Shown one piece after another: positions 11,455-22,482 of a DNA stretch of 64,000 nucleotides. The translations under genes and the position numbers were made by a program. The stretch is from Cristatella mucedo (Eukaryota; Bryozoa; Phylactolaemata; Cristatellidae). The stretch is taken from NCBI GenBank assembly GCA_009760855.2, contig WPIO01000045.1:874001-938000 (forward strand). The letters run 5' to 3'. The notes under the pieces are model-generated. The model had not been told where the DNA came from. It saw only the letters and a list, made by a program, of their open reading frames with translations, and searched no databases. Numbering within the stretch: position 1 is the first letter of the stretch; each line of letters begins with the position of its first letter.

Positions 11455-13385
11455 CTAACAATAGTATTCTCAATCGCTTAAGTATAATATCGCGATCAAT
11501 AGTGTCTAAGGCAGCCGATAGATCCAGCAAGTCTAGGGCTATGACTTTCCGTCATCGTTGCTGCATGGGATGTTATTGGTTACGGGAAGATAGGTTTCAG
11601 TGGAGTGGTGTTGCTTGAATCCCAAATGCAGTTTTTCTGACAATTGATTGTATCAATTTGTGCTACACGCAGCTTAGCGACAATCTTTTAAGAACCTTTG
11701 ACAAAAAGAAAGAACGGAAACTGGGCAATAGTTTGCTAGAACCTCGGAAAACAATTCAGGCTTTGTAAGTATAGGTCTAAAGATGGCCGATTTGATGGGC
11801 TTGGGTACAACCCCGTTTTCCAAAAGAGCATTACAAATCTTGGTAATAGCTGGGGAAGTTTGCCTGCAAGAAAAGACTACAGAGGGGATGGTATAAAATC
11901 TTCAAGAGATGTGCTCTTTTTATAAGACTTAATTAAGGTAGCCACATCGCGTACAGAAACCTTGGCGAAAAATCTCTTAATATAGCTTTCAGGTTGCGAC
12001 TCAGCAATTTCTTTAGTTGTAGGAAGCTTTATAGAGGTATAATGAATATAATATTGGAATATTAATATATTTGTATAGCGCCCTTAGAGAAATTAATCTT
12101 TTTCTGGGCAATTTACATTTGCTGTAGAGGAAGCATGATCGAATGGGTAGCAGTAGCATGCTCAATGACTACATGCATGAAATGGTTACAGGTAACGTGT
12201 GCACGGTCAGCGTGCAAATGTGGTTAGTGGCAGCATGCGCAGTGTCAGCACGCATAAGCACACAAGGATGAATCACGTGCACCCACTAAATGCAGTGATA
12301 AATGGGTGCGTTTCAGCTTATTTTTAAATGCCGATAAGTCAGAGAATGTCGTGACGCCAATCGGTAGTGAGTTTCAGGCTTTGGGAGAATACAAGATAAG
12401 GGCGGGGTCTCGAAAGGATGTGAGGTGAGTGGGCTCCTGTGGTGAATACCTCCTGCGCACCTGGCAGAGCTGTTACAGTCAGATCACCCTCAAATCGCAT
12501 TTAGATTCTTTAAGGGGCATTAACTTCCTTGCAACCATTTGTAAAATTACTAAATCGTTTGCATAGCATCATATGAGAGCCAAATCTCTGTGTAAGATGT
12601 CTATGTACAACTCGCTGCTCAGCGAAGAAGGCTGAAAACTTGTGAGCCGAGCAGTTAGTATCTATGAAGTGAGACCTCTCGAAATTTTCAAGAAAATGTT
12701 TTACCGTTTTATGAATTTGCTTTGGGTCTCGCTGGTAGGACTTTAATTTTCTGAGTGAAAAAATAAGCTATTGCTTTTCAAAAATTTTTGGTGCATAGTC
12801 GAGTAAGTCTTTAAAATTAGCTGAATCTTCATTTGACCCAGACTTCATAAAGCAGTGTTCAAAAGTTTTTCGGTAAATTTAAAGTAATCTCGGCAACTCT
12901 GTACATGGACAGAGTGTACGGGAGCATGCTCGTCAAGGGCACTCACTCCTAAGTTTTTTGTTCTCTGAATTAGTGACTGTATCGAGGCTGTCAGTTGAGT
13001 CTGGGTACAGATTAAGAAGATCTGCCACACCAAATAACTTTTCCATGCCAATGCTTTTAAGTTTCGTCGCTTGACAAACTAGCCGTTACCCTGCGTGTAC
13101 AACAAACAGGAACAGTAAATGGGACTGGAAAAAAGATCCGAGGTGGTCAGCTGGTACACAACAAGGTCATTGAGGCAGATATCATTAGTGATAAAAATAT
13201 CCAGGTTACGGCCATCGACATGAGTGGAATGGTTAACGTGTTGGACCAAACAGAAGTTCTCCAGGCATTCAATAAATGAGCGGACCTGGCTATTTATAGG
13301 GCTGTCAATGTAAATGCTGAAGTCTTCTGCAATCATTAGCGACATGAAAGAATATTGAGTTTCACCCAATTTCAACACAAAACTG
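11455..13385 (-). mobile_element. LINE-B copy, endonuclease to RT N-terminus, interrupted by LINE-A
   Basis: This is a 5' portion of LINE-B on the minus strand. At 13378-13079 it encodes the C-terminal half of an APE-type endonuclease (EDFSIYIDSP, LVQHVNHSTHVDGRNLDIFI, then TTSDL where an intact family member has SDH). The connector and the start of the RT region continue to 11455. A LINE-A 3' end is nested at 12045-12424. The same connector is found at 21200-21840. There are many stops; it is inactive. Confidence 0.8.
12045..12424 (-). mobile_element. LINE-A 3' end nested in LINE-B
   Basis: Stem-loop, 3' UTR and the last ~100 coding bases of LINE-A, inserted into the LINE-B connector. LINE-B homology stops at about 12044 and resumes at about 12425. 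Confidence 0.8.
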
Positions 13386-15034
13386 ATTTAGGCTTATGCT
13401 GCTGCTACTGCGTCACCTCTTACTACTCACTAATTTTAGCACCACACTCCATAGATTAATTGTGAGTTAAAAATATTTGCTACCTCCTATAAAGATTTTT
13501 TCGCTTTCTATCACATTATCTGTTATGCAGGCTCCATTCTTTACGTTTTCTAAGATGCTGGTTAAGCACAGATAGATAAAGGATGTCATAGTCTGATAAT
13601 AACTTAATGTCTTCTTATACTCAAAATTTTCGGTATTGTCAGTTCATAATAATGGATAATAGTCTTATCATCATACCAGCAAGTATTGACTACAATTAGC
13701 TGGTTTTTCAGCAACTTAGTTACTACTTTATAGAGTGAAAAATTCCGCCACAGTCACTCATTTCTCGCCTACACTAAGCCAGTTGTGATACTTATAGCAC
13801 TACTACGGTGGTACAGCAATAGTGAGCGTCATGTCAAAAAAGGGAAGGCATAGATAACATAATAAATTAGATGTGTAACCGCAACATGAACTTTCATAAT
13901 TTAAATCAAACATGCCGTCCTCCGCCTGCCTTTGGTAAGCAATGACCATTCCAAAAAAGAATCTCTGCGTGATTCATCATGGGACCTTACTGTATAGCTA
14001 ACTCAAATTTAAAGACGGTGAGTACATCTGTGAGTCTCGTACACTCAGCTCAATGCTGATTCGCTACCCGGCACTGACTAGTAGATTTCATTGTATTTAG
14101 TATTCTAATTTCTGTTTTTAGGATAATTAATAAATATATTTTACACAATGTTTATTTTTACTCCTCTACAGATTTAGCTATAATAACTAAGAACTCTAAG
14201 CTTGGCATTCAGTGGGGCTGACTTTTCAGCTAGGCCAGCCGACACTCGAGCCGGCCTTTAAATGATAAGTTGGAGTTTTCCGTGACATCATTTTTGGAGG
14301 CTAATTTCTATTACAAAGCCTGTGTTTTCTGCCCGTCATTGTGGGCCGGTGAATGCTCATAGCAGTGGAATGGGAACCCAAAGGAACAAAGCGAGCAGAG
14401 TATGAGCGTACTTATCGTAGGCAACAACTGGATAACATGCAACAAAGGAAGTCACTCCATACCGCACTACAGTAACACAACGGGATGGTCGCGTCGGGCA
14501 AAACTCTACAGCAGGAAAGACTGAAGAAGACGCATGTGAGTTTCGTACCATCAAACCTCAACGAACGTGCTAATGACGACGACTTCAAAAACAGAAAGAA
14601 GCTGAATGTAAGATTCGAGCATGTCACGAACAGGTCGTGGTGTGCCATTCTCGACCTACAGTAGGCCGGCATCATCAGCTTGGGTAGGCTTACCAATAGC
14701 TCAGCGAACACGCAGGCTCGCATTGTAATGCAGCACTGAAATTTTCCGTAATTGATTTTTCAGGGCCATAAGCTGGTGTGTATGCATACATGCATAATTA
14801 GTTAACTTGTTCTTATTTCCTTCTAAATGCAAAAGTGGTGCGATCGTGAGAAATTTCGGCGTGCTCGATGAGTCAGCCTTCCTCTCACTCTCGAACTGAC
14901 TCCGCAGGTATCTATAGTAGTACTCGCTACCAAGTGATTTTCGTAATTCCTATGCACGACTTTCAGTAATGCTCATCTACCGTTTACTTTGATCGAAGTT
15001 CCAAGCATCGTCACTTTTTTAAATGTATCGACAT
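13386..15034. other. Unassigned intronic stretch
   Basis: Low to moderate GC. A 103-codon minus-strand ORF (14723-14412) is unrecognised and overlaps another ORF. I see no repeat. Confidence 0.4.
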
Positions 15035-15187
15035 GTGGTGAGCATTAATGGCACACTAGGTAAGGCTTTTCATGACCTCGGTCCCAAGGTCGTGGATTCG
15101 AATCCTGCGGTGGGATATCCTTTATTGCCGCTTCAAGCTGTGGCGATAGCCGTAAAGGCTCTTCTAGCGCTATATAAAATAGTCTTT
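15035..15187 (+). mobile_element. SINE2 copy
   Basis: B-box GGATTCGAATCC at about 15092-15103 sits in GACCTCGGTCCCAAGGTCGTGG. The body GCGATAGCCGTAAAGGCTC and end TAGCGCTATATAAAA follow. It is one of the better-preserved SINE2 copies. Confidence 0.8.
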
Positions 15188-16125
15188 TAACTCAGCTGGT
15201 ATTTCATTTTTTGTGGGTAAATCAAATAGCTAAATCCTCAGTGAAAAGGAATTGACATATTGATGACAAGAGTAGCTTGCCTCTGCCTCTCACTGTAGCA
15301 GCACCACGACTAAGGACTATAGATATGGCACAGTGCATGTCCTCTAAGAAATCATTCTGCCTGTATGATGGAGACTTCATGGTGAAGAAACGCGAGCAAG
15401 CAGCTGCGTGGTGAGAATGGCGTCTGGAATAGGCACCCAAAAAACAACCTGGAATGTGAAATTAAACGTCACCGTGAGAACCTCAGGCGATTGTTGGTAA
15501 TGACTGCGGAAAAAGTGAATAAGTATGTATTATGAATTAAATTCATTTAGGCGGCTGGACTAGTGTCTCGCAGTAAACTCGCATAAATTATCTGAATACC
15601 GGCTACCATAACAAGCTACTTGAAGAAAAATACAGACCCTAAAGGATATCAAAATAAAAAAGTTAAACTTAACTGAGTCGACATCATCTACAAAAGAGCT
15701 GCAAAAGAACCTTGATGGCCACCACTGTTCACAGTGGGCAATAGAGGATCGCACCTTACAGGATTGAAACCGGAGGTCTTGAATACCAAATTTTACTGAG
15801 CTCCATTGAGAATTGAACCCAGGCATCTCTAAATTACTATCTGGGTCTTTACAAATTCACCCATCAAACCATTCCGGGAAATTTGGCTCTGGAATACTGT
15901 AAGAGACTTGGTCAGGAAGCATATTTTCGTGGATTCTACTTGTATGTGCACAAAGCCTTTCACGGAATTTCGCTTTTGAAATAGTTTGCCCGAAGTTCGC
16001 CTCAGAGAAGCTCGATCACTTTTGGCAAGATCTTTGCTATTGCTAATGAAGACCAATTTCTCACACCAGGTTATTGTGTCAGCGAGTCCATCGTAAAGTA
16101 CTAACTAATTCAGTTCTCTCATCTA
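15188..16125. other. Unassigned intronic stretch
   Basis: Several minus-strand ORFs of 60-90 codons (15440-15222, 15826-15560, 16056-15829) have no recognisable motif or shared splice logic. Confidence 0.35.
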
Positions 16126-16265
16126 TAATAATAATAAAAAAAATCATTTGTACAGCGCCCTGAGAGAACTTAATCTCTATTCAGGTGCTTCACATATGCC
16201 TTGGGGCTCGAGCCTACGACCTCTGCCAGACCTTGGTCGGGGCGAGCACCTTAACCACTGCACGA
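16126..16265 (-). mobile_element. SINE1 copy
   Basis: On the minus strand it has a tRNA-like head with B-box GGCTCGAGCCCC-type sequence, then GCACCTGAATAGAGATTAAG, TTCTCT and GCGCTGTACAAATG, with an (ATT)n tail at 16126-16140. The tail imitates the LINE-A 3' stem-loop. Confidence 0.8.
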
Positions 16266-16455
16266 ATTATATCCGAACAGACGACAGGAATGAATTAACC
16301 ACAAGGCCAGAAGAAAGACTGGTGTAAATGACTGCTGCTGCAGATTGTCTTTAGGGGAAAATTGAAAGGATAACAAAAAGATTGAAAAAATTAAAAACTG
16401 CCGAGCAAATCCAGCGTTACTGCCTAGTAGCAAGTCTCGTTACGACGATTTTGGA

Positions 16456-16745
16456 TATAATAATATCAATGCATTTGATATAGCGCCCTCAGAGAACTCA
16501 ATCTCTTTCTAGGCAATTTATATTTGCTAAAAAGAAAGCGCGATCGAATGGTGAGTGGTAGCATGCTCAATAAACAACAACAATAACATGGTTAGGGGTG
16601 GCATGCACAGGTTCAACATGCAAGTTTGTTTAGCAGCAGCATGCACAGTATCAGCACGCATAAGCAGATAAAGGATGAATCACGGTGGACCAACTAAATG
16701 CTGTGATAAATAGATGCGTTTTTATTTTTTTAAGTGGACAAGTCA
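16456..16745 (-). mobile_element. LINE-A 3' end
   Basis: Stem-loop, 3' UTR and a few terminal codons of LINE-A, 5'-truncated at about 16745. It lies in the long intron of the candidate secreted-protein gene. Confidence 0.85.
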
Positions 16746-16749
16746 CTGT

Positions 16750-17110
16750 TTAACGAGCGGTGGTTTAAAGACGAACCTTATTTCATTTCAGGAGTGTAGT
16801 GAGGATTTTCGTGAAGGGGTGAGACGCCTGAGTGACGAAACATTCGCAGTGCTCAACCATCTCTTCATTCAACACACACTCGTCGATTGCTCAACGACTG
16901 GAAGTAGGCGGCCCCTACCAGACTGCCCGTGCCGCCCCGGTTCCTTTCTCTCCCCTCTGCCCACCGTAGCGCCGGCCCGGTGTAGGGAGCACGTTCGATG
17001 CCTCACCACCCCACCCACCCCTGCTCAGGGGGAATTTCCCCTGCCCATCCGCTGGCTCCGCCCATGCTTGAAATTCTCGAAGGCAGCGACGCGCGGGCTA
17101 GCGGAAGGCT
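16750..17110. other. GC-rich flank inside intron 2
   Basis: The plus-strand open frame across 16714-17268 is the antisense of exon 2 and its GC-rich surroundings. No separate gene is supported. Confidence 0.5.
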
Positions 17111-17113
17111 TAC

Positions 17114-17258
17114 CTTGGTCGTTGCCGCCTAAATCAAACCAAGGTTGGTACCGGAAGCTTCGATCTAGCAGCATCCCCTCAGCCGTCCGACAGCAGCCAC
17201 CGCTGCAGTCTCTGCTGCTCGTGCAGTTGGATGCTAAAGCACTGCTTCGCAGTATCAC
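17114..17258 (-). CDS. Exon 2 of candidate secreted 10-Cys protein
   Basis: Read on the minus strand, a clean acceptor (TCCTACTTGCAG) precedes 145 nt open in phase 0, ending CAAG before donor GTAAGC. The 48 codons complete the signal peptide begun in exon 1 (likely cleavage after S-A-L-A) and then give N-C-TSSRD-C-SGG-CC, i.e. C-x5-C-x3-CC, followed by a Trp/Tyr-rich run (FRYQPWFDLGG). The one leftover base plus GA of either terminal exon makes Gly. GC content is high, like exon 1. No family is assigned. Secretion is inferred from the signal peptide. Confidence 0.7.
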
Positions 17259-17364
17259 CTGCAAGTAGGACGTACTGCGACGTACTCCATCGAGCTAGCA
17301 GTGCAACGAAATGTGGCACTTCATCTGAACGACGAAGACCAAAGGTTCAGCTCTAATTACTTAC
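17259..17364 (-). other. Intron 1 (106 bp, GT-AG)
   Basis: Starts GTAAGT and ends with a pyrimidine-rich TCCTACTTGCAG. Phase 0. It carries an in-frame stop (TAG soon after the donor), so it must be removed for the protein to be read. Confidence 0.7.
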
Positions 17365-17406
17365 GAGCACCAGCACAGTACGCAGCGCGACCCGGCCTGC
17401 CGCCAT
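17365..17406 (-). CDS. Exon 1 (signal-peptide start) of candidate secreted 10-Cys protein
   Basis: The ATG at 17406 has A at -3 and G at +4 (CAAAATGGCGG). The 14 codons MAAGRVALRTVLVL end exactly at donor GTAAGT and continue in phase 0 into VILRSSALA of exon 2, making a typical n-h-c signal peptide of about 23 residues. The frame is open upstream to another ATG at 17622, but that start would place the hydrophobic core internally, so I prefer 17406. The surrounding 16.9-17.7 kb is GC-rich and could hold the promoter. No TATA box is evident. Confidence 0.7.
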
Positions 17407-18776
17407 TTTGCCTCGGTTCCTTATGGCTTTTCCCCTCGCAGGTTCTCCGAAAATATCTAGATTAGTCGTTATCGGATAGACACTGAGTAAGCACAGCGCC
17501 TGCCTTAGCGGGAGCAGCCCTCGACAAGCTAAATCCGCACGGGCTGCCCATAGCTGCCAGAGCGTCGTGTAGGCAGAGTCAGGATTCGCTTTGCATTTTC
17601 TAGTGCGAAAGTCTGCCAGCATGGTGGGTTCTCATATGCAACAGATTCTTTCTTTCTTTCGTGCGACTAGGAGAATCGAGAATATTGTGGGGAGGAGTCT
17701 CGCTTTGAGTCAGGGCCGCACGAAGAGGAGCTAGCAAGCTTTAATCTACGATTTGACTTGGGAAGGCTGACCTTGGATAAAGACCCGGGAAGACTTTGCC
17801 TGAACAGAATACTTACTGCCTGCTTCGTTACGTCGCGCCGCCTATGCACCTCTCTTCGCCGCCTAACCAGTTGAGAGAAGGCTTGCTTGCTTCCAACTAG
17901 GCCGAATTACTGTGAGCAACTAAATGTAGTGTGCATGGTGTTTTACTGGCGCATCACACTCGGTTTAGCTGCACTACTTCGAATGTAATCATAATTACTA
18001 TCGACCGATGGTGCTCAAAACTAGTTCTATTAAATTGATGGGAACAATCCATTCCTAAACAAAAGTTCATGACTTGCGAACACTTACTAGGGATCTCGTA
18101 TTGCTTCCTGAGAGATACTGCTCGTTTAGATCGGTGTGGTCACGTGCTTAAGCAATCTTGAACGATACGGCTGACTACCAACGTGCTTAAATGAGTTTTA
18201 CAGTCACAGTCGGTACCCGTCAACCCCAGTAAATCCCGTCTGTGTAGGGGCCAATTTCGTCGACTTGTGTATTTTAGCAATTCCCTTGGCTGCTAACTCG
18301 CAAGGCGCGGTATTTGACTGAGGTCGGCGGGGAGCTAGGGAACACAGCTTCAGAGTTGCACCAAAGAGCTGCATTGGGGGCGGGTGAGCGTATTGCCAGA
18401 GGTGTCAAAAGAGCTGCTCAGTTTCGGCGAATAGCTCCAGGCTGTCTTATTAAAGGCTACTAAGGTTTATAAAAGAACATTCCGGGTGGCCTGCCTTCTT
18501 CATACAGCTGATTCGTGATCTGCAACTAAAATCAACTAAATTTTTAATTTTAGGACTGCTCTCTTTATTTGAGTGTCGTGCATTCTCAACATGCAGAGCG
18601 CCTTCAGCGAGCAGCCTAGCACCTTTACAATATGGCAAGTGGCTCACTCATTGACTAAGGAGTCAAACTTGTAGACTGGTTGTAGTGGGTCCCGCTGGCA
18701 CATAAAAATCTACAAGCAGTTAGACACGCATTTTCTTGGCCATTCTCGACTTAACGCTTTTGAATTGGAAGTAAAT
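17407..18776. other. Upstream region of the candidate gene, otherwise unassigned
   Basis: 17407-17660 is GC-rich and presumably holds the 5' UTR or promoter of the minus-strand gene. 17640-18776 holds no recognisable repeat. Short ORFs at 17849-17667 and 18647-18450 are unsupported. Confidence 0.4.
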
Positions 18777-18778
18777 AG

Positions 18779-19040
18779 CATGTACATAGGCCACCTCCAC
18801 CCTCGCCGAAACCCACTCAGGCTTCAAACATCTATGAATAAATATACGTAAATAAAATGCATTTGTATTTCGCCCTAAGTGAACTTAATCTTCATTCAGG
18901 CGCTTCGAATACGCCACGGTGCTCGAGCCCACAACATCGGTCTTCAAATGCATTACCCTTGACCTGGTATATAAATAACGTGTACATTGGCTGCCTTTTG
19001 TGCGCTGAAACACACTCAGGCGTCAATCGAGATATATAAA
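18779..19040. repeat. ~65-bp direct repeats flanking a SINE1
   Basis: 18779-18845 and 18979-19040 share TGTACAT.GGC, a GAAAC.CACTCAGGC block and a following TCAA segment at about 70-75% identity. The SINE1 at 18858-18968 lies between them. This is too long and diverged for an ordinary target-site duplication. Confidence 0.55.
18858..18968 (-). mobile_element. SINE1 copy (decayed)
   Basis: On the minus strand the head carries GGGCTCGAGC and the tail GCGCCTGAATGAAGATTAAG and TTCACTTAGGGCG. It is shorter than other copies, with the A-box region lost. Confidence 0.65.
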
Positions 19041-19482
19041 ACTGTTTGTAGGAGCATCCGCCCAGTATTTACGTAGTTAAATAAAACATATACAGTACAT
19101 GCACACATAAATGTAGGAGCACGCCGATGTATCATTAGAAAACTTGCTACCGTTCTCGTAGCAAAAGATACTGGTACATTCTATCGAGTTAATGTAATGT
19201 ATCTCCGCATCTAAATCAAAGGAGTCACAGAGGTTGTGTGGGTGTTACGCGAGAGAGTTTTCTTTTGGTACACTCAAGGACACTATACACTCACAGCCTA
19301 CGCGGCTTTTGGTACGCATTCAGTAGCCAACAGACTTCATGCGGTCTCACGCCGCAAAGAGAAAGTGAGAAGCGAAGCCGATTCAGGAGAGCATTAGAGG
19401 TAGTGAGTAGCATGGAAGTAGAAGCTCGGAACGGCTCTAAAGAATTAGCCGAAGTCGGCAGCAGGAGAGGAGATCTAGTTGC

Positions 19483-19799
19483 TGTGTTCACAGTTTATGG
19501 GCCGGAGGTGTTTGTGGCCCATGCGGTGCTTCTCGTCTTGTTATTCCAGCTGAGGCTAGTTGATGGGCCAGCAAAGTTTATGGCGATGCTGCCGGCTTAT
19601 GGGCAATTTCGATTTATAGCGTTGATGGTTGACGAGTTGTGAGTCACGGGTGGGACAGCGGAGGCCTAGGGTAGTTGCGGTTGGGAAGCCTGCCAGGGCG
19701 GTCGGGTGCTAGTGGACTGGCTCGCGTCCGTGTGGAAATACGCGCATTAAAGCTCTCTACGGTGTTTTGGTGCGCCGGTGGGCCGTTTGTATCCACCTT
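19483..19799. mobile_element. Unclassified 317-bp insertion with target duplication
   Basis: LINE-B homology is broken exactly here. TAGTTGC is repeated on both sides (19476-19482 and 19800-19806), and the joined flank matches other LINE-B copies base for base in length. The insert starts TGTGTTCACAG, ends TATCCACCTT, is fairly GC-rich, has no convincing terminal inverted repeats and no useful ORF. A non-autonomous DNA element or a solo LTR-like element are both possible. Confidence 0.6.
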
Positions 19800-21052
19800 T
19801 AGTTGCGTAAGAATTGTGGAAGGTGAGCTCCATAATCTAGGACCTGCAGACTAAAAGCTCCTGTCGCCAAAGGTCGTTTGGCGGAGAAACGGAACAGCTA
19901 ATAATGTAATGTCCATACAGGATTTGAGGTCACGAGGAGGCTGAAATCGGTACAGCAGTTTAGCTGGGTATGATGGAGCCAAGCCGTGGTGGCCTTGTGG
20001 ATCAGTGTAAGAATTATACTCTGTATCCGTCGATCAACCGGCAGCCATTAAAGCTCTTTCTGCTATGGGCATGGTCAAACCTGAGGAATTCGTAAACTAG
20101 CCTTGCAGCCGTATTCACCACTACCTGCAGAGGCCTATTAGCTTTTTTCGGTAGACCAGCTAAATGGGACTTACAATAATCTAACCGAGACAGAACCAAT
20201 GAGCCAATTAAGTTGTTTGCAAGCCGCCGTGGAAGGCAGTTCCTAATCTTAGATAGGGATCGGATGAGATCGCTAACTTTGGAAGCAATCTTCTCAAAGA
20301 AGCTTTCAAACTTTAGGCAGCTATCGAAGATTACACCTAAATTCTGAGCACTTGGCGATTGCCACATGACAGCATCACCGATTAGAAGAGCAAAGCCTTC
20401 TAGTCCAGCCATACGCTTGCGGCGTCATATGAGTAGAGGTTCTGTTGACTCGTCTTTAGTTAAAGGAAATCTTTTGACGTCCAGGATCGAATGTTTTCAA
20501 ATCAAGCATTCAGGTTATCAGTCGCTACAGCCGATTCCGACGGTTTTTAATAACAAATGTAGCTGAGGAATGTCAGCATAAAAGTCATAGCCTATTCCAC
20601 GGGTCTGAATCACTTTTTTCTGAGGTCGATTATAGACGAAGAACAGCAACGGAACAAGGATGGATCCTTGTGGGACTCCACAGGTGACGGGTCTAGTGGA
20701 AGAGACCTTACCCCCAACACGACAGAGATTGAACGCGATCGGACGAGAACAATTTAAACCACGCCAGTGCCTCTTCAGCGAGACCGATCGTTTTTCTCAA
20801 TTGTTCAAGTAGGATGTAATGGCCAATAGTGTCGAAGGCAGCTGATTTATCGAGCAGCAACATAGCGGTTACAGTCAAGTCATCGTTGCTGCATACGATG
20901 TCATTGGTTATACGGAGGAGAGCAGTTTCGGTGGAGTGTTGCCGCTTGAAACCCGACTGCAATTTCTCTGAAAACCTATTCTTTTCAACGTGCGCTACAA
21001 GCTGCTAAGTGAGAAAAAAAATTCTAAAATCTTTGACTAAAATGGAAGAACT

Positions 21053-21205
21053 GGTTTGGTCCAGCGGCTAAGGTGCTCGCCCCCGACTAAGGTCTGGCTG
21101 AGGTCGTGGGCTCGAGCCCCGAGGCACATGTGAAGCGCCTGAATAGAGATTAAGTTCTCTTGGGGCGCTATACAAATGAATTATATTTACAAATGAATTA
21201 TATTT
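21053..21205 (+). mobile_element. SINE1 copy nested in LINE-B
   Basis: The tRNA-like head TGGTCCAGCGGCTAAGGTGC carries an A-box, and GGGCTCGAGCCCC the B-box. The LINE-A-like tail is GCGCCTGAATAGAGATTAAG, TTCTCT, GGGGCGC. Its last 17 bp (ACAAATGAATTATATTT) are tandemly duplicated at 21172-21205. LINE-B resumes immediately after. Confidence 0.85.
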
Positions 21206-21845
21206 AAGAAGAAAATTTTGCGACAGTTTGAAAGGAACTCTAAATCTAATCCAGGCTCTTTAAGTATCGGCCTAACGGTGGCCGATTTGAAGGGCTTGGG
21301 TACCACTCCAGAGAAGCATTATAAATCTCGGTTATGAATACGCAACGTTCTCCTGCCAGTGAAGACCACAGAGGGGGTGGTGTAAGGTCTTCAGAAGACT
21401 AGTTCCTTTTACTAGACCGTATTAAGGTAGCCACACTGCATGCAGAAACCATGAAAAATCGTTTACAGAAAGTCACAAGTAGCGATTCAGTAACTGCTTT
21501 AGTCGAAGGGAGCTTTATGGAGGCACTAATGTTCACTGTTTTTCAGTGAAAAAAGAGGTCCTGGCTTTCTAAGCTTCTGGATATAGGCTCGCGGAAAGTC
21601 ATCGAAATTGACTAGACCGTCGTTTGACCCAGACTTCTTGAAGCGGCGCTCAAGCCGGTTCTTGACGAGGCGCATCCGTTGAAGTTATTTCGTAAATGAA
21701 AAGGAATCTCCACGACTCTGTACACGAACAGAAGGTACGGGAGCGAGCTCGAAAAAAGTACTCCGAAGTGCCACGTTCACTGCATCAGCGAGCGGTCTCA
21801 AGACCGTCGGTCGAGTCTGGGCTGCCTCACAGGCAGATTCTCACA

Positions 21846-22474
21846 GCCCGCGGCGACCCTGGGTGGCTGCACGGCACGACCGTTGAGCGACCGGAAGAGT
21901 TGGGCAAAAAGCGCTCCCAATCTCCAGGCGCCGAGCCTTGAGCCAGCACTGGGTGAGTTCGAGCGCAAGCAGCGCTGAGGGAGGGGCGCAGCAGCCGCTG
22001 AGCGATGTGGGCTCGGCCGCTGGCCTCGGCTCAGCTGCTCTAATTTGCAGGGCTCTCGGCGATGGCGAGTCAGCTTTTCAGCGAGCTGGGACCGAATGAG
22101 TGCTGCTGCTAAGGAAACTAGCGAGTAGCGGTCAGCTCACTGACGGCAATACCTCCTTTGCGAGCTCGCGCTCGAAAAGGCGGCCCACAGTAATTCGTCA
22201 GCGAACCGAGCGAAGCGAGTCTCCAGCAACAAGGACTCGGCGTGACTTCAAAGCTATATTCGTACTGCCGCGTAACTCTAACGGCAGCACTGACATGCGG
22301 AACAACATCTAGCTTAGCACTACAGCTCCGTTTCGTGGGAAACGCACCACACATCCGATAGGGGAGCTAATCTGTCTCGTCGCTCACAATTGCTGAATCT
22401 CGTGGGAAGCGCGCAGCAGCTTTTCCTATTTTGACAGACGTACTTCGTGTGACACATTTAACTTTTTACTTGTA
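21846..22474. other. GC-rich unassigned stretch
   Basis: Many Ser/Arg-rich short ORFs on both strands but no recognisable motif, repeat or splice pair. Confidence 0.35.
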
Positions 22475-22482
22475 TACGTGGT

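Larger units (their letters stand above)
19195..21845 (-). mobile_element. LINE-B copy, 2.6 kb, RT and connector, with two nested insertions
   Basis: Longest LINE-B copy. The 3' end TGTATCTCCGCATC is at 19200. The C-terminal coding part lies at 20412-20014 on the minus strand (SAQNLGVIFDSCLKFE, IRSLSKIRNCLPRRLANNLI, LDYCKSHLAGLPKKANRPL). RT motifs follow at 20962-20640 (LLDKSAAFDTIGHYILLEQL, then the PQG/ILVPLLF and YADIPQLHL-like region). The connector runs to about 21845. A 317-bp unknown element (19483-19799) and a SINE1 (21053-21205) interrupt it. Several stops are present. Confidence 0.85.

Noticed and set aside
16714-17268. 184-codon plus-strand ORF
   Set aside because: It runs from a LINE-A end into GC-rich DNA and is antisense to exon 2 of the minus-strand gene, which has splice sites and a signal peptide. 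The plus frame has no motif.
17407-17622. Upstream in-frame ATG at 17622 as gene start
   Set aside because: It would bury the hydrophobic segment internally after about 72 residues of unremarkable sequence. The ATG at 17406 gives a canonical signal peptide.
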